From: an uncultured Gammaproteobacteria bacterium
GTDB lineage: Bacteria > Pseudomonadota > Gammaproteobacteria > Steroidobacterales > Woeseiaceae
NCBI GenBank assembly: GCA_938003715.1
Contig: CALKYK010000501.1
Span: 1-5,653 of the forward strand
Direction of reading: 5' to 3'
Length of the DNA: 5,653 nucleotides
Shown here: in pieces, positions 1 through 5,605 of the stretch
How positions within the stretch are numbered: the stretch's first letter is position 1
How the letters are laid out: each line of letters opens with the position of its first letter
Notes under the pieces: generated by a model
Told to the model about the DNA's origin: nothing
Database searches by the model: none
What the model saw: the letters and a program-made list of their open reading frames with translations, nothing else
Program-made: the position numbers and the translations under genes

Positions 1-1
1 G

Positions 2-523
2 GACTTGTGCGCCGAACTGCTCGCGGAACTGCAGGCGCATGGCGGCGCTCTGCCGGTGACGAACGTGCGTGACGATCTGCTTCGGTTTCGCCGCCAGATC
101 GACGGGCCGGCAGCGCTGATTGTCTGCATGGGTGATACGCTGGTGCACCTGCCGTCACACGACGCGGTGACGGCGCTGCTCGACGAGGTCAGCGCAGCGC
201 TCGCCCCCGGCGGCCGCTTCGTCTACTCCATTCGCGACTACGTGTCGTTCGTACCGGAGGGCGGCGACCGCTTCGTGCCGGTCCGCGCCAGCGACGAGCG
301 GATCTTCACCTGCTTCCTAGAGTACGGGGACGACGACGTCCACGTGTCCGACATCCTGTACCGGAACGTTGACGGGCACTGGCGCATGCAGGTCAGCGAC
401 TACCGCAAGCTGCGCCTCGACTGCGCCGTGCTGAACGCCCGACTGGCGTCGAACGGCCTCGTCGCGGCCGAGCCGGTCGAGGTCGACGGCCTGCTTGTCG
501 TCTCCGCGCGAAAGCCCGCCTGA
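2..523 (+). CDS. SAM-dependent methyltransferase, C-terminal part (5'-truncated by window edge)
   Basis: This is the C-terminal 173 codons of a probable class I SAM-dependent methyltransferase; the acceptor substrate is unknown. The frame is open to the window edge and the first visible codons read D-L-C-A-E-L, so the TTG at position 5 is not a convincing start and the gene begins upstream. The glycine-rich SAM-binding motif I is therefore missing. What remains fits the second half of the Rossmann fold. There is an acidic beta-strand segment (VTNVRDDLL), then the motif IV-like strand ALIVCMGDTLVHLP, a helix LLDEVSAALAPGG and the following strand RFVYSIRDY. The LxPGGRFxxS pattern is typical of this superfamily. 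The C-terminal strands end in VDGLLVVSARKPA, like the antiparallel hairpin that closes such enzymes. It ends in TGA and is followed by a hairpin, so it is probably transcribed separately from the efflux operon. The superfamily call is fairly safe; a specific function is not supportable. Confidence 0.75.
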   Translation, partial: DLCAELLAELQAHGGALPVTNVRDDLLRFRRQIDGPAALIVCMGDTLVHLPSHDAVTALLDEVSAALAPGGRFVYSIRDYVSFVPEGGDRFVPVRASDERIFTCFLEYGDDDVHVSDILYRNVDGHWRMQVSDYRKLRLDCAVLNARLASNGLVAAEPVEVDGLLVVSARKPA

Positions 524-526
524 AGC

Positions 527-550
527 AAGCCGCCGGGAAACCGGCTTATT
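527..550 (+). terminator. Weak candidate Rho-independent terminator after the methyltransferase
   Basis: Four bases after the methyltransferase stop, AAGCCG (527-532) can pair with CGGCTT (542-547) around a 9-nt loop. An alternative fold pairs CCGG (533-536) with CCGG (541-544) around a GAAA tetraloop. The trailing sequence is only ATT rather than a true T-run. Termination by this element alone would be inefficient, but its position between two apparent transcription units fits the role. Confidence 0.35.
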
Positions 551-581
551 CCGATCGGATACAAATAATTACCGTCTGCCT

Positions 582-610
582 CTGGCGTTTATATATCAAT
601 CTGATACTAT
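582..610 (+). promoter_or_regulatory. Candidate extended -10 promoter for the padR-efflux operon
   Basis: Bases from about 558 to 612 are markedly AT-rich against a GC-rich background. TGATACTAT (602-610) matches an extended -10 element: TG, one base, then TACTAT, which keeps the most conserved T, A and final T of TATAAT. A 17-bp spacer places CTGGCG (582-587) at the -35 site, matching only 3 of 6 consensus positions. That is acceptable for an extended -10 promoter. Transcription would begin near 617, giving a leader of about 40 nt before the PadR start. This rests on pattern matching only. Confidence 0.35.
594..606. promoter_or_regulatory. Candidate PadR operator, inverted repeat TATCA-N3-TGATA
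   Basis: TATCAATCTGATA is a perfect 5-bp inverted repeat with a 3-bp spacer. It overlaps the predicted -10 element about 50 bp upstream of the PadR start. PadR-family repressors generally bind AT-rich dyads in their own promoters, so position and composition suit autoregulation of the regulator plus pump. The half-sites are short and a repeat this size can arise by chance in AT-rich DNA. A looser dyad, GCAT-N11-ATGC (611-629), lies just downstream. Confidence 0.3.
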
Positions 611-654
611 GCATCGCCCCGATATATGCCGGCGGCGCCGGCGGGTCTTCGAAA

Positions 655-1203
655 ATGGATGTGAAAACCGTGTGCCTGGGCATGCTGACCGACGGGCCGG
701 CGTCCGGGTACGACCTGAAAAAGCGCTTCGAATCGTCTTTCGGCCACTTTTTCCAGGCCGGCTACGGGTCGATTTATCCGGCGCTCGCGACCCTGGCCCG
801 CAACGGCCACGTCGAATACGAGCTGATGCCGCAGGACGGCAAGCCGGATCGCAAGGTCTACCAGCTGACTCCGTCAGGGCGTGAGGAGCTTTTGCGCGGC
901 CTTGCCGACGAAAACCCGTCGCACAAGATCCGCTCCGAGTTCCTCGCAACGATGTGGTTCGCGGACCTCCTCTCCGACGAGCAGATCGATACCGTGCTGG
1001 AGAATCGCCTGGCCGAGATCGAAAAGACGGTTCAGGCCATCGACTGGTTCATGGAGTGCGGCTGCAGCGGCGCGAACGAAGGTCCGCGCTTCGTCGCGGG
1101 CTTCGGCAAGCACGTTGCCGAGGCCATTCGCAGCTATATCGAAGAAAACCGCGACATGTTGAAGAAACGTAGCGACAGCGCGAGAAAATCGGCTGTCGGC
1201 TGA
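655..1203 (+). CDS. PadR-family transcriptional regulator
   Basis: This 182-residue protein is a PadR-type winged-helix DNA-binding regulator, most likely a homodimeric repressor of the adjoining efflux genes. The N-terminus MDVKTVCLGML-DGPASGYDLKKRFE is the classic family opening, which supports the ATG at 655 even though no strong Shine-Dalgarno sequence precedes it. Residues 1-82 form the wHTH domain, with the recognition-helix signature GSIYPALATLARNG at 38-51 and the wing strand DRKVYQLTPSGREEL at 65-79. Residues 88-170 are predominantly helical and match the C-terminal dimerisation region of longer PadR proteins (Vir_AT_4 type). There is a CxC pair at residues 135 and 137. The adaptor gene follows after 30 nt with no visible promoter or terminator between, so the three genes are probably co-transcribed. 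PadR proteins often control drug pumps by releasing DNA when they bind the pump's substrate or an aromatic compound. The inducer here is unknown. Confidence 0.9.
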   Translation: MDVKTVCLGMLTDGPASGYDLKKRFESSFGHFFQAGYGSIYPALATLARNGHVEYELMPQDGKPDRKVYQLTPSGREELLRGLADENPSHKIRSEFLATMWFADLLSDEQIDTVLENRLAEIEKTVQAIDWFMECGCSGANEGPRFVAGFGKHVAEAIRSYIEENRDMLKKRSDSARKSAVG

Positions 1204-1233
1204 TCGAGGGTTGGCGATCTCTTACAGGCACGG

Positions 1234-2373
1234 ATGATGGACAAGGAATTTTTTTTTTTTTACAACTCCTGGTTGACATCGGCAGGCATCGCCCTGCTGA
1301 TCGGGCTGTGGCTCGCGACCGGCAGGTTTTCCGGCGATGCGGCGGACAGCGGCGCTGTGATCACGAGCGACCGCGCGCCCGATCAGGACACAAGGGTCAG
1401 CGTCCGGATACGCAACCAGGCGGCCGAAGAGGTAACGCGCATGGTGCGCGTCAACGGCAAGACCGCGCCGGCGCGCATCGTCGAAATCAACGCGGAAACC
1501 GACGGCCGGGTCGTCGAGGTCGGTTCCGAGCGTGGCAACCGCCTCGACCGGGGCGAACTGATCGTCAGGCTGGACGAGCGTGACCGGAGCGCCCGGCTTG
1601 CTCAGGCCGAGGCCATGGTCAAGCAGCGCGAACTAGAGTACGCCGCGCGGGAAAAACTGAAAGACTCGAGCTACGTTTCCGAGGCGCAGCTGCAGGAGGC
1701 GGCCGCACTGCTCGAAACCGCGAAAGCGGAACTTGCCCGGGCGAAACTCGACATCGGCTACATGCAGATCACCGCGCCTTTCGCCGGCGCGCTGCAGGAC
1801 CGGCACGTCGAGATCGGCGATTTCGTCAAGGTCGGCGACCCGATCGCAACTTTCGTCGACGACCGCTCGCTGATCGTCAGCGCAGCCGTGTCCGAGTTCG
1901 ATGCGAAGTACGTGAGCAAGGGCAAGGCCGGCTCGGCACGGCTCGCGACCGGCGAGGTCGTCGAGGGCACGCTGCGCTACGTGGCGCCGGTGGCCGACGA
2001 GGCAACCCGCACCTTCCGCGTCGAGCTCGAGGTGGACAACTCGGACGGACGCTACCGCGGCGGCATGACCGCGGAGCTGCTGATCCCGGCCGAGCGCGTG
2101 TTCGCGCACCGTGTGTCTCCGTCGCTTTTGACGCTGGACGACGAGGGCAACCTGGGCATCAAGACCGTCAACGAACTCGGCCAGGTGGAATTCCACCGCG
2201 CCGACATCGCGCTGTCGTCGAACGAAGGTGTCTGGATCGCGGGCCTGCCGCACGCGGCATCGATCATCACCGTCGGCCAGGGCTTCGTCACGCCGGGCGC
2301 GCTCGTCGACCCGGTCCTGGAGGTCGAGGTCGATACGGCGGTCGCGACGAAATCGTCGGACCCGGACCGCTGA
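1234..2373 (+). CDS. RND efflux pump periplasmic adaptor subunit (HlyD/MFP family)
   Basis: This 379-residue membrane fusion protein would link the RND permease to an outer-membrane channel. A hydrophobic N-terminal segment (about 12-30, WLTSAGIALLIGLWLATG) should act as a signal or inner-membrane anchor. No lipobox cysteine is seen. The first lipoyl half is about 70-118 (ARIVEINAETDGRVVEV, then RGNRLDRGELIVRLD). A short alpha-helical hairpin spans about 119-173. The second lipoyl half contains QITAPFAGALQDRHVEIGDFVKVGDPIATFVD (about 178-209), and a beta-barrel and membrane-proximal domain runs to the C-terminus (TRTFRVELEVDN at 258-269). Length is normal for the family. The start lies 30 nt after padR; AGG at 1226-1228 is a weak ribosome site, and ATG at 1237 is an equally possible start. 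Oddly, codons 6-9 are TTT within a 13-T tract, giving FFFF. The N-region MMDKE is net acidic, which is unusual ahead of a membrane anchor. A TTG at 1273 is a less likely alternative start. Confidence 0.88.
   Translation: MMDKEFFFFYNSWLTSAGIALLIGLWLATGRFSGDAADSGAVITSDRAPDQDTRVSVRIRNQAAEEVTRMVRVNGKTAPARIVEINAETDGRVVEVGSERGNRLDRGELIVRLDERDRSARLAQAEAMVKQRELEYAAREKLKDSSYVSEAQLQEAAALLETAKAELARAKLDIGYMQITAPFAGALQDRHVEIGDFVKVGDPIATFVDDRSLIVSAAVSEFDAKYVSKGKAGSARLATGEVVEGTLRYVAPVADEATRTFRVELEVDNSDGRYRGGMTAELLIPAERVFAHRVSPSLLTLDDEGNLGIKTVNELGQVEFHRADIALSSNEGVWIAGLPHAASIITVGQGFVTPGALVDPVLEVEVDTAVATKSSDPDR
1249..1261 (+). repeat. Homopolymer run of 13 T inside the adaptor start region
   Basis: Thirteen consecutive T begin at codon 6 of the adaptor gene and encode Phe6-Phe9 plus the first base of Tyr10. 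In such GC-rich DNA this is a strong outlier. One T fewer would bring TGA (1274-1276) into frame within a few codons. One T more would shift to a frame that ends at TGA 1581-1583 after about 115 codons. No GC-rich stem precedes the run, so it does not look like an intrinsic terminator. Confidence 0.95.
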
Positions 2374-2374
2374 C

Positions 2375-4183
2375 ATGCGCCTGATCGAATCTGCGATGGA
2401 CCGCTCGCGCACCGTGGTGCTGGCGCTCGCGGTCATCATCGTTGCCGGCGTCGTCACCTATGTCAGCGCGCCGAAAGAGGCCGAGCCCGACCTCAACATC
2501 CCGTTCATCTACGTCAGCATGACGCACGACGGCATCTCTCCCGAGGACGCCGAGCGCCTGCTGGTGCGGCCGATGGAGCAGGAACTGCGCACGATCGAAG
2601 GCATCGAGGAGCTGACGGCAAACGCGTACGAAGGCGGCGCCAGCGTGCAGATCGAGTTCGACGCCGGCACCGATGTCGACGTTGCGCTGCAGGACGTGCG
2701 GGCCAAGGTCGACGCGGCGAAAGCGAAACTGCCGGGCGAAACCGAGGAGCCCACGGTCACGGAAGTGAAGTTCTCGCGCTTCGACCCGATGCTGGTGCTG
2801 AATCTCGCCGGCGCCGTGCCCGAGCGTACGCTGACGAACATCGCCCGCGACCTGAAGGAGGAAATCGAGGGGCTGTCCGGCGTGCTCGAGGTCAACCTGG
2901 TCGGCGTTCGCGAGGAACTCATGGAGGTCGTGGTCGACCCGCTGGCGATGGAAAGCTACGGTCTCGACCAGGCGCAGATCCTGTCGCTGGTCGCGCGCAA
3001 CAACAAGCTGGTCGCGGCCGGCGCGCTGCACACCGCGGAAGGCCGCTTCCCGGTGAAAGTGCCTGGCGTGTTCGAGTCGGCCGAGGACGTGCTCGAGATG
3101 CCGATCAAGGCAGTCGGCGACCGGATCGTGCACTTCCGGGACGTGGCCGAAGTGCGCCGGACGTACAAGGACGCGGAGAGCTACGCGCGCCTCAACGGCG
3201 ACCGTGCGCTCGCGATCGAGGTCGTGCAGCGCAGCGGCGCGAACATCATCAGCACCGTGGACGAGGTGATGGGCGTGATCGCCGCGGCGCAGGCGACCTG
3301 GCCGGAAGGTATCCGGGTATTTGCGTCGCGGGACAAGTCTGACGACGTGAAACAGATGCTGAACAACTTGCAGAACAGCGTCATTTCCGCGGTACTGCTG
3401 GTCTTCATTGTCATTATCGGCATTCTCGGTCTGCGCGCAGCGGGGCTGGTCGGCATTGCGATACCCGGCAGCTTCCTGCTCGGCATACTCGCGATCTCAT
3501 CTTTCGGCGTCACGATCAACATGATGGTGCTGTTCGCACTGATCATGGCCGTCGGCATGCTCGTCGACGGCGCCATCGTCGTCACCGAACTGGCCGACCG
3601 GCGCATGGCCGAAGGCATCGACCGTCGCGACGCCTACATGGGCGCCGCGCGACGCATGGCCTGGCCGATCATCGCCTCGACCTGTACCACGCTCGCGGCG
3701 TTCGTGCCGCTCGCGTTCTGGCCAGGCATCTCCGGCGAGTTCATGAAGTTCCTGCCGATCACGCTGATCGCGGTGCTGTCGGCGTCGCTGCTGATGGCGC
3801 TGGTGTTCGTCCCCACGCTGGGTTCGATCTTCGGCGCACCGGGCGCGGTCGACGAAGAAGCACGGCGCAAACTCGCGGTGGCCGAAACCGGCGACCTGAA
3901 CGAGCTGACCGGCGGCACCGGGATGTACATCCGGTTCCTGAAACGATCGCTCAGGAAGCCGTGGCTGAACGTCGGCGCGGTAACGCTGGTGCTGGTGCTG
4001 ATCTACAGTGCATTCTTTACCTTTGGCCGCGGCGTCGAGTTTTTCCCCGACATCGAACCCGAGTTCGCAACCGTAGACATTCGCGCCCGCGGCGATTTGT
4101 CGACCGACGAGAAGGACGCGCTGGTGCGCGAAGCCGAAGCGTTCGTTCTCGATCTTCCCGAAGTCGAAAGCGTCTACTCGTAG
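2375..4183 (+). CDS. N-terminal 602 residues of the RND permease, ending at the amber codon
   Basis: This is the product if TAG terminates. TM1 is about residues 12-32, followed by the first porter domain with the family pattern ISPEDAERLLVRPMEQELRTI (about 54-74) and DVDVALQDVRAKVDAAKAKLP (100-120). TM2 to TM6 follow at about 336-355, 358-378, 384-405, 428-450 and 459-483. TM4 carries the motif MAVGMLVDGAIVVTE. A cytoplasmic linker and TM7 (about 530-548) come next, then FFPDIEPEF, which opens the second porter domain. The stop falls some 30 residues later, after DLPEVESVYS. A product cut here keeps seven helices and only the beginning of the second porter half, so it should not form a working pump. 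It is far too long to be a natural half-size RND subunit, which would stop after TM6. The frame is open upstream to 2228 inside the adaptor gene, but that extension is not credible. Confidence 0.8.
   Translation: MRLIESAMDRSRTVVLALAVIIVAGVVTYVSAPKEAEPDLNIPFIYVSMTHDGISPEDAERLLVRPMEQELRTIEGIEELTANAYEGGASVQIEFDAGTDVDVALQDVRAKVDAAKAKLPGETEEPTVTEVKFSRFDPMLVLNLAGAVPERTLTNIARDLKEEIEGLSGVLEVNLVGVREELMEVVVDPLAMESYGLDQAQILSLVARNNKLVAAGALHTAEGRFPVKVPGVFESAEDVLEMPIKAVGDRIVHFRDVAEVRRTYKDAESYARLNGDRALAIEVVQRSGANIISTVDEVMGVIAAAQATWPEGIRVFASRDKSDDVKQMLNNLQNSVISAVLLVFIVIIGILGLRAAGLVGIAIPGSFLLGILAISSFGVTINMMVLFALIMAVGMLVDGAIVVTELADRRMAEGIDRRDAYMGAARRMAWPIIASTCTTLAAFVPLAFWPGISGEFMKFLPITLIAVLSASLLMALVFVPTLGSIFGAPGAVDEEARRKLAVAETGDLNELTGGTGMYIRFLKRSLRKPWLNVGAVTLVLVLIYSAFFTFGRGVEFFPDIEPEFATVDIRARGDLSTDEKDALVREAEAFVLDLPEVESVYS
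4181..4183 (+). other. Internal in-frame amber stop (TAG) at permease codon 603
   Basis: The context is TAC-TCG-TAG-ACC-GGC. By my alignment from memory, VYS-stop-TGGGG lines up with the AcrB stretch from Phe610 through Phe617. That places the stop at about the position of Val612 in the distal drug pocket, directly before the switch loop. TAG is one base away from codons for Gln, Glu, Lys, Tyr, Trp, Ser and Leu. The four other gene ends in the window all use TGA. The following A is a context in which amber codons tend to be suppressed better in E. coli. Confidence 0.97.
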
Positions 4184-5512
4184 ACCGGCGGCGGCGGACG
4201 CGGCGCGGCGGAAGACCAGATCGGTTCGATCACGCTGAACTTCATCGATTGGGACCAGCGGCGACCCGCAGACGACATTCTCCGCGAAGTGCGCCAGAGC
4301 CTCGCCGGACTCGCCGGGTTGTCGATCCAGACGCGCAAACCGGACGAGGGCCCGCAGCAGGGTAAACCGATCCAGATCGCGCTGTCGTCGCGAAACAACC
4401 TGCTGCTCGAGGGGGCGACCGAGCAGGTCCGCCGCGCGCTCGAATCGATCGACGGCGTATTCAACGTCGAGGACACGCGTCCCCTGCCCGGCATCGAATG
4501 GCAGATCGAGGTCGACCGCGCCGAGGCGGCGCGATTCGGCGCTGACATCACGCTGGTCGGCAACATGATCCAGCTGGTCACGAACGGCATCAAGATCGGC
4601 GAATACCGGCCCGACGACGCCGAAGACGAGATCGATATCCGGGTGCGATATCCGTACGACGACCGCAGCCTGTCGCAGATCGACGAGCTGCGCATCCCGA
4701 CGGCCGACGGTCTCGTTCCCATTTCCAATTTCGTCAAGCGCGTGCCGGCGAACAAGGTCAGCACGATCCAGCGCACCGACCTGAAACGCACGATGCGCGT
4801 CGAGGCCGACGTGGAGGAAGGCGTGCTCGACGGCGACGTCGTCGCCGAAATGCGCGAGATGCTGCCGTACCTCGACATCGATCCAAGCGTCAGCGTCGCG
4901 TTCCGCGGCGGCAACGAGGACCAGGTCGAAGCGCAGGCGTTTCTCGGCAAAGCAATGCTGATCGCGATCGCGGTAATGGCGATTATCCTCGTCACGCAGT
5001 TCAACAGCCTGTTCCAGGCGTTCCTGATCCTCACCGCGGTCGTGTTCTCGACCGGCGGCGTGCTGCTGGGTCACCTCGCCATGGACAAACCGTTCGGCAC
5101 AATCATGAGCGGTGTGGGCGTGATCACGCTCGCCGGCATCATCGTCAACAACAACATCGTCTTCATTGACACCTACAACGTCCTGCGGTCGCGCGGCGCC
5201 GAGGCTTTCGAGGCCATTCTGCGCACCTGCGCGGTGCGCCTGCGCCCGGTCATGCTGACGACCGTGACGACGATCCTCGGCCTGATGCCGATGGTATTCG
5301 CCGTCAACATCGACCTGATCAACCGCGACGTGTCGGTCGGCGCACCGGCAACGCAGTACTGGACCCAGCTGTCCTCGTCGGTCGCCGGCGGACTCGCGTT
5401 TGCCACGGTGCTGACGCTTCTGCTGACGCCGAGCCTGCTGATGATCCAGGCGCGCGCCTCGGCGTGGCTCGCGAACCGGCGCGGCACGACGGCGGCGGTC
5501 GCCCGCTCCTGA
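4184..5512 (+). pseudogene. C-terminal 442 codons of the RND permease, downstream of the amber codon
   Basis: This segment continues the permease in the same frame. It opens with a Gly/Arg-rich loop (TGGGGRGAAEDQ), then porter strands SITLNFIDWDQRRPADDIL, then the docking region with DRAEAARFGADITLVGNMIQ. TM8 (about 860-878, ending in VTQFNS) and TM9 to TM12 follow near 885-904, 914-935, 958-978 and 1000-1022. TM10 reads AGIIVNNNIVFID. The segment ends at TGA 5510-5512. The first plausible independent start is GTG at 4289, but no Shine-Dalgarno sequence precedes it. Starting there would drop about 35 conserved codons and leave a protein with no TM7 or signal. Independent expression as a second subunit is therefore unlikely. 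Its intact state is the main evidence that the whole gene was functional until very recently, or still is. Confidence 0.75.
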
Positions 5513-5514
5513 TC

Positions 5515-5537
5515 GGCGCCGGCCCGGGCCGGTCGCC
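5515..5537. other. GC-rich stem-loop immediately after the permease stop
   Basis: GGCG (5515-5518) pairs with CGCC (5534-5537), with T5533 bulged, and continues into CCGG (5519-5522) with CCGG (5529-5532) around a CCCGGG loop. The core CCGGCCCGGGCCGG (5519-5532) is a perfect palindrome. It starts 2 nt after the operon's last stop, so it may protect or end the transcript. There is no T-run after it, so it is not a standard intrinsic terminator. Confidence 0.4.
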
Positions 5538-5578
5538 AAATCCAAACCGCCGTCCGGCGCATCTTCCTGTCAGCGGCC

Positions 5579-5605
5579 GCGTGCCTGGCACGCCCAAACG
5601 GGCGT
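5579..5605. repeat. Two overlapping palindromes in the 3' intergenic tail
   Basis: GCGTGCC-T-GGCACGC (5579-5593) is a perfect 7-bp inverted repeat around one base. ACGCCC (5590-5595) also pairs with GGGCGT (5600-5605) around AAAC. They share bases 5590-5593, so only one can form at a time. The GTGCC/GGCAC core resembles short palindromes that are often repeated between genes in proteobacteria (REP-like), but a single copy cannot prove that. The rest of 5513-5653 shows no supportable gene or RNA. Confidence 0.35.

Larger units (their letters stand above)
2375..5512 (+). pseudogene. RND-family efflux permease, full-length gene interrupted by one in-frame amber codon
   Basis: Read through a single TAG at codon 603, this frame encodes 1045 residues, the usual size of an HAE-type RND permease: a trimeric inner-membrane pump that exports hydrophobic or amphiphilic compounds using the proton gradient. 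The ATG at 2375, 1 nt after the adaptor stop, gives the expected opening MRLIESAMDRSRTVVLALAV and implies translational coupling. All twelve predicted membrane helices and both porter halves are present. TM4 has VDG (Asp398, at the position of AcrB Asp407) with Gly where AcrB has Asp408. TM10 has Asn925-Asn927 where AcrB has Lys940. The absence of any frameshift or second stop in 442 downstream codons argues that the lesion is recent, suppressed, or a sequence error. It may be a true pseudogene, a readthrough gene or an intact gene miscalled at one base. Substrate is unknown. Confidence 0.85.

Noticed and set aside
495..884. Plus-strand frame of 129 codons spanning the intergenic region into padR
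   Set aside because: It would run through the hairpin, the promoter region and the start of padR in another frame, with an Arg-rich tail and no family signature.
1204..1261. The T-run as a padR intrinsic terminator
   Set aside because: No stable GC-rich stem directly precedes the T tract, and the tract is inside the adaptor reading frame.
2228..2374. Extended permease start inside the adaptor gene
   Set aside because: The added 49 residues are a Ser/Arg-rich shadow of the adaptor. The family-typical N-terminus and TM1 begin at the ATG at 2375.
1633..3133. Minus-strand open frames of 274 and 281 codons opposite the adaptor and permease
   Set aside because: Same compositional artefact: Arg/Asp/His-rich, no domain pattern, and fully overlapping well-supported genes.
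4181..4183. Pyrrolysine or selenocysteine insertion
   Set aside because: Selenocysteine uses UGA, and pyrrolysine is confined mostly to methylamine methyltransferases in methanogens and a few bacteria. An RND pump in this setting gives no reason to expect it, though general TAG suppression remains open.
4289..5512. Separate gene starting at GTG 4289, making a genuine two-subunit RND permease
   Set aside because: No ribosome site precedes it, and 35 conserved porter codons between the TAG and this GTG would be lost. The split point lies within a porter subdomain, not at the natural boundary between the two RND halves.
3497..5545. A 682-codon open frame on the minus strand opposite the permease
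   Set aside because: Its translation is a monotonous Arg/Asp/His/Gln-rich sequence with no recognisable domain. Such long antisense frames are expected opposite GC-rich coding DNA, and the plus-strand RND protein is unmistakable.
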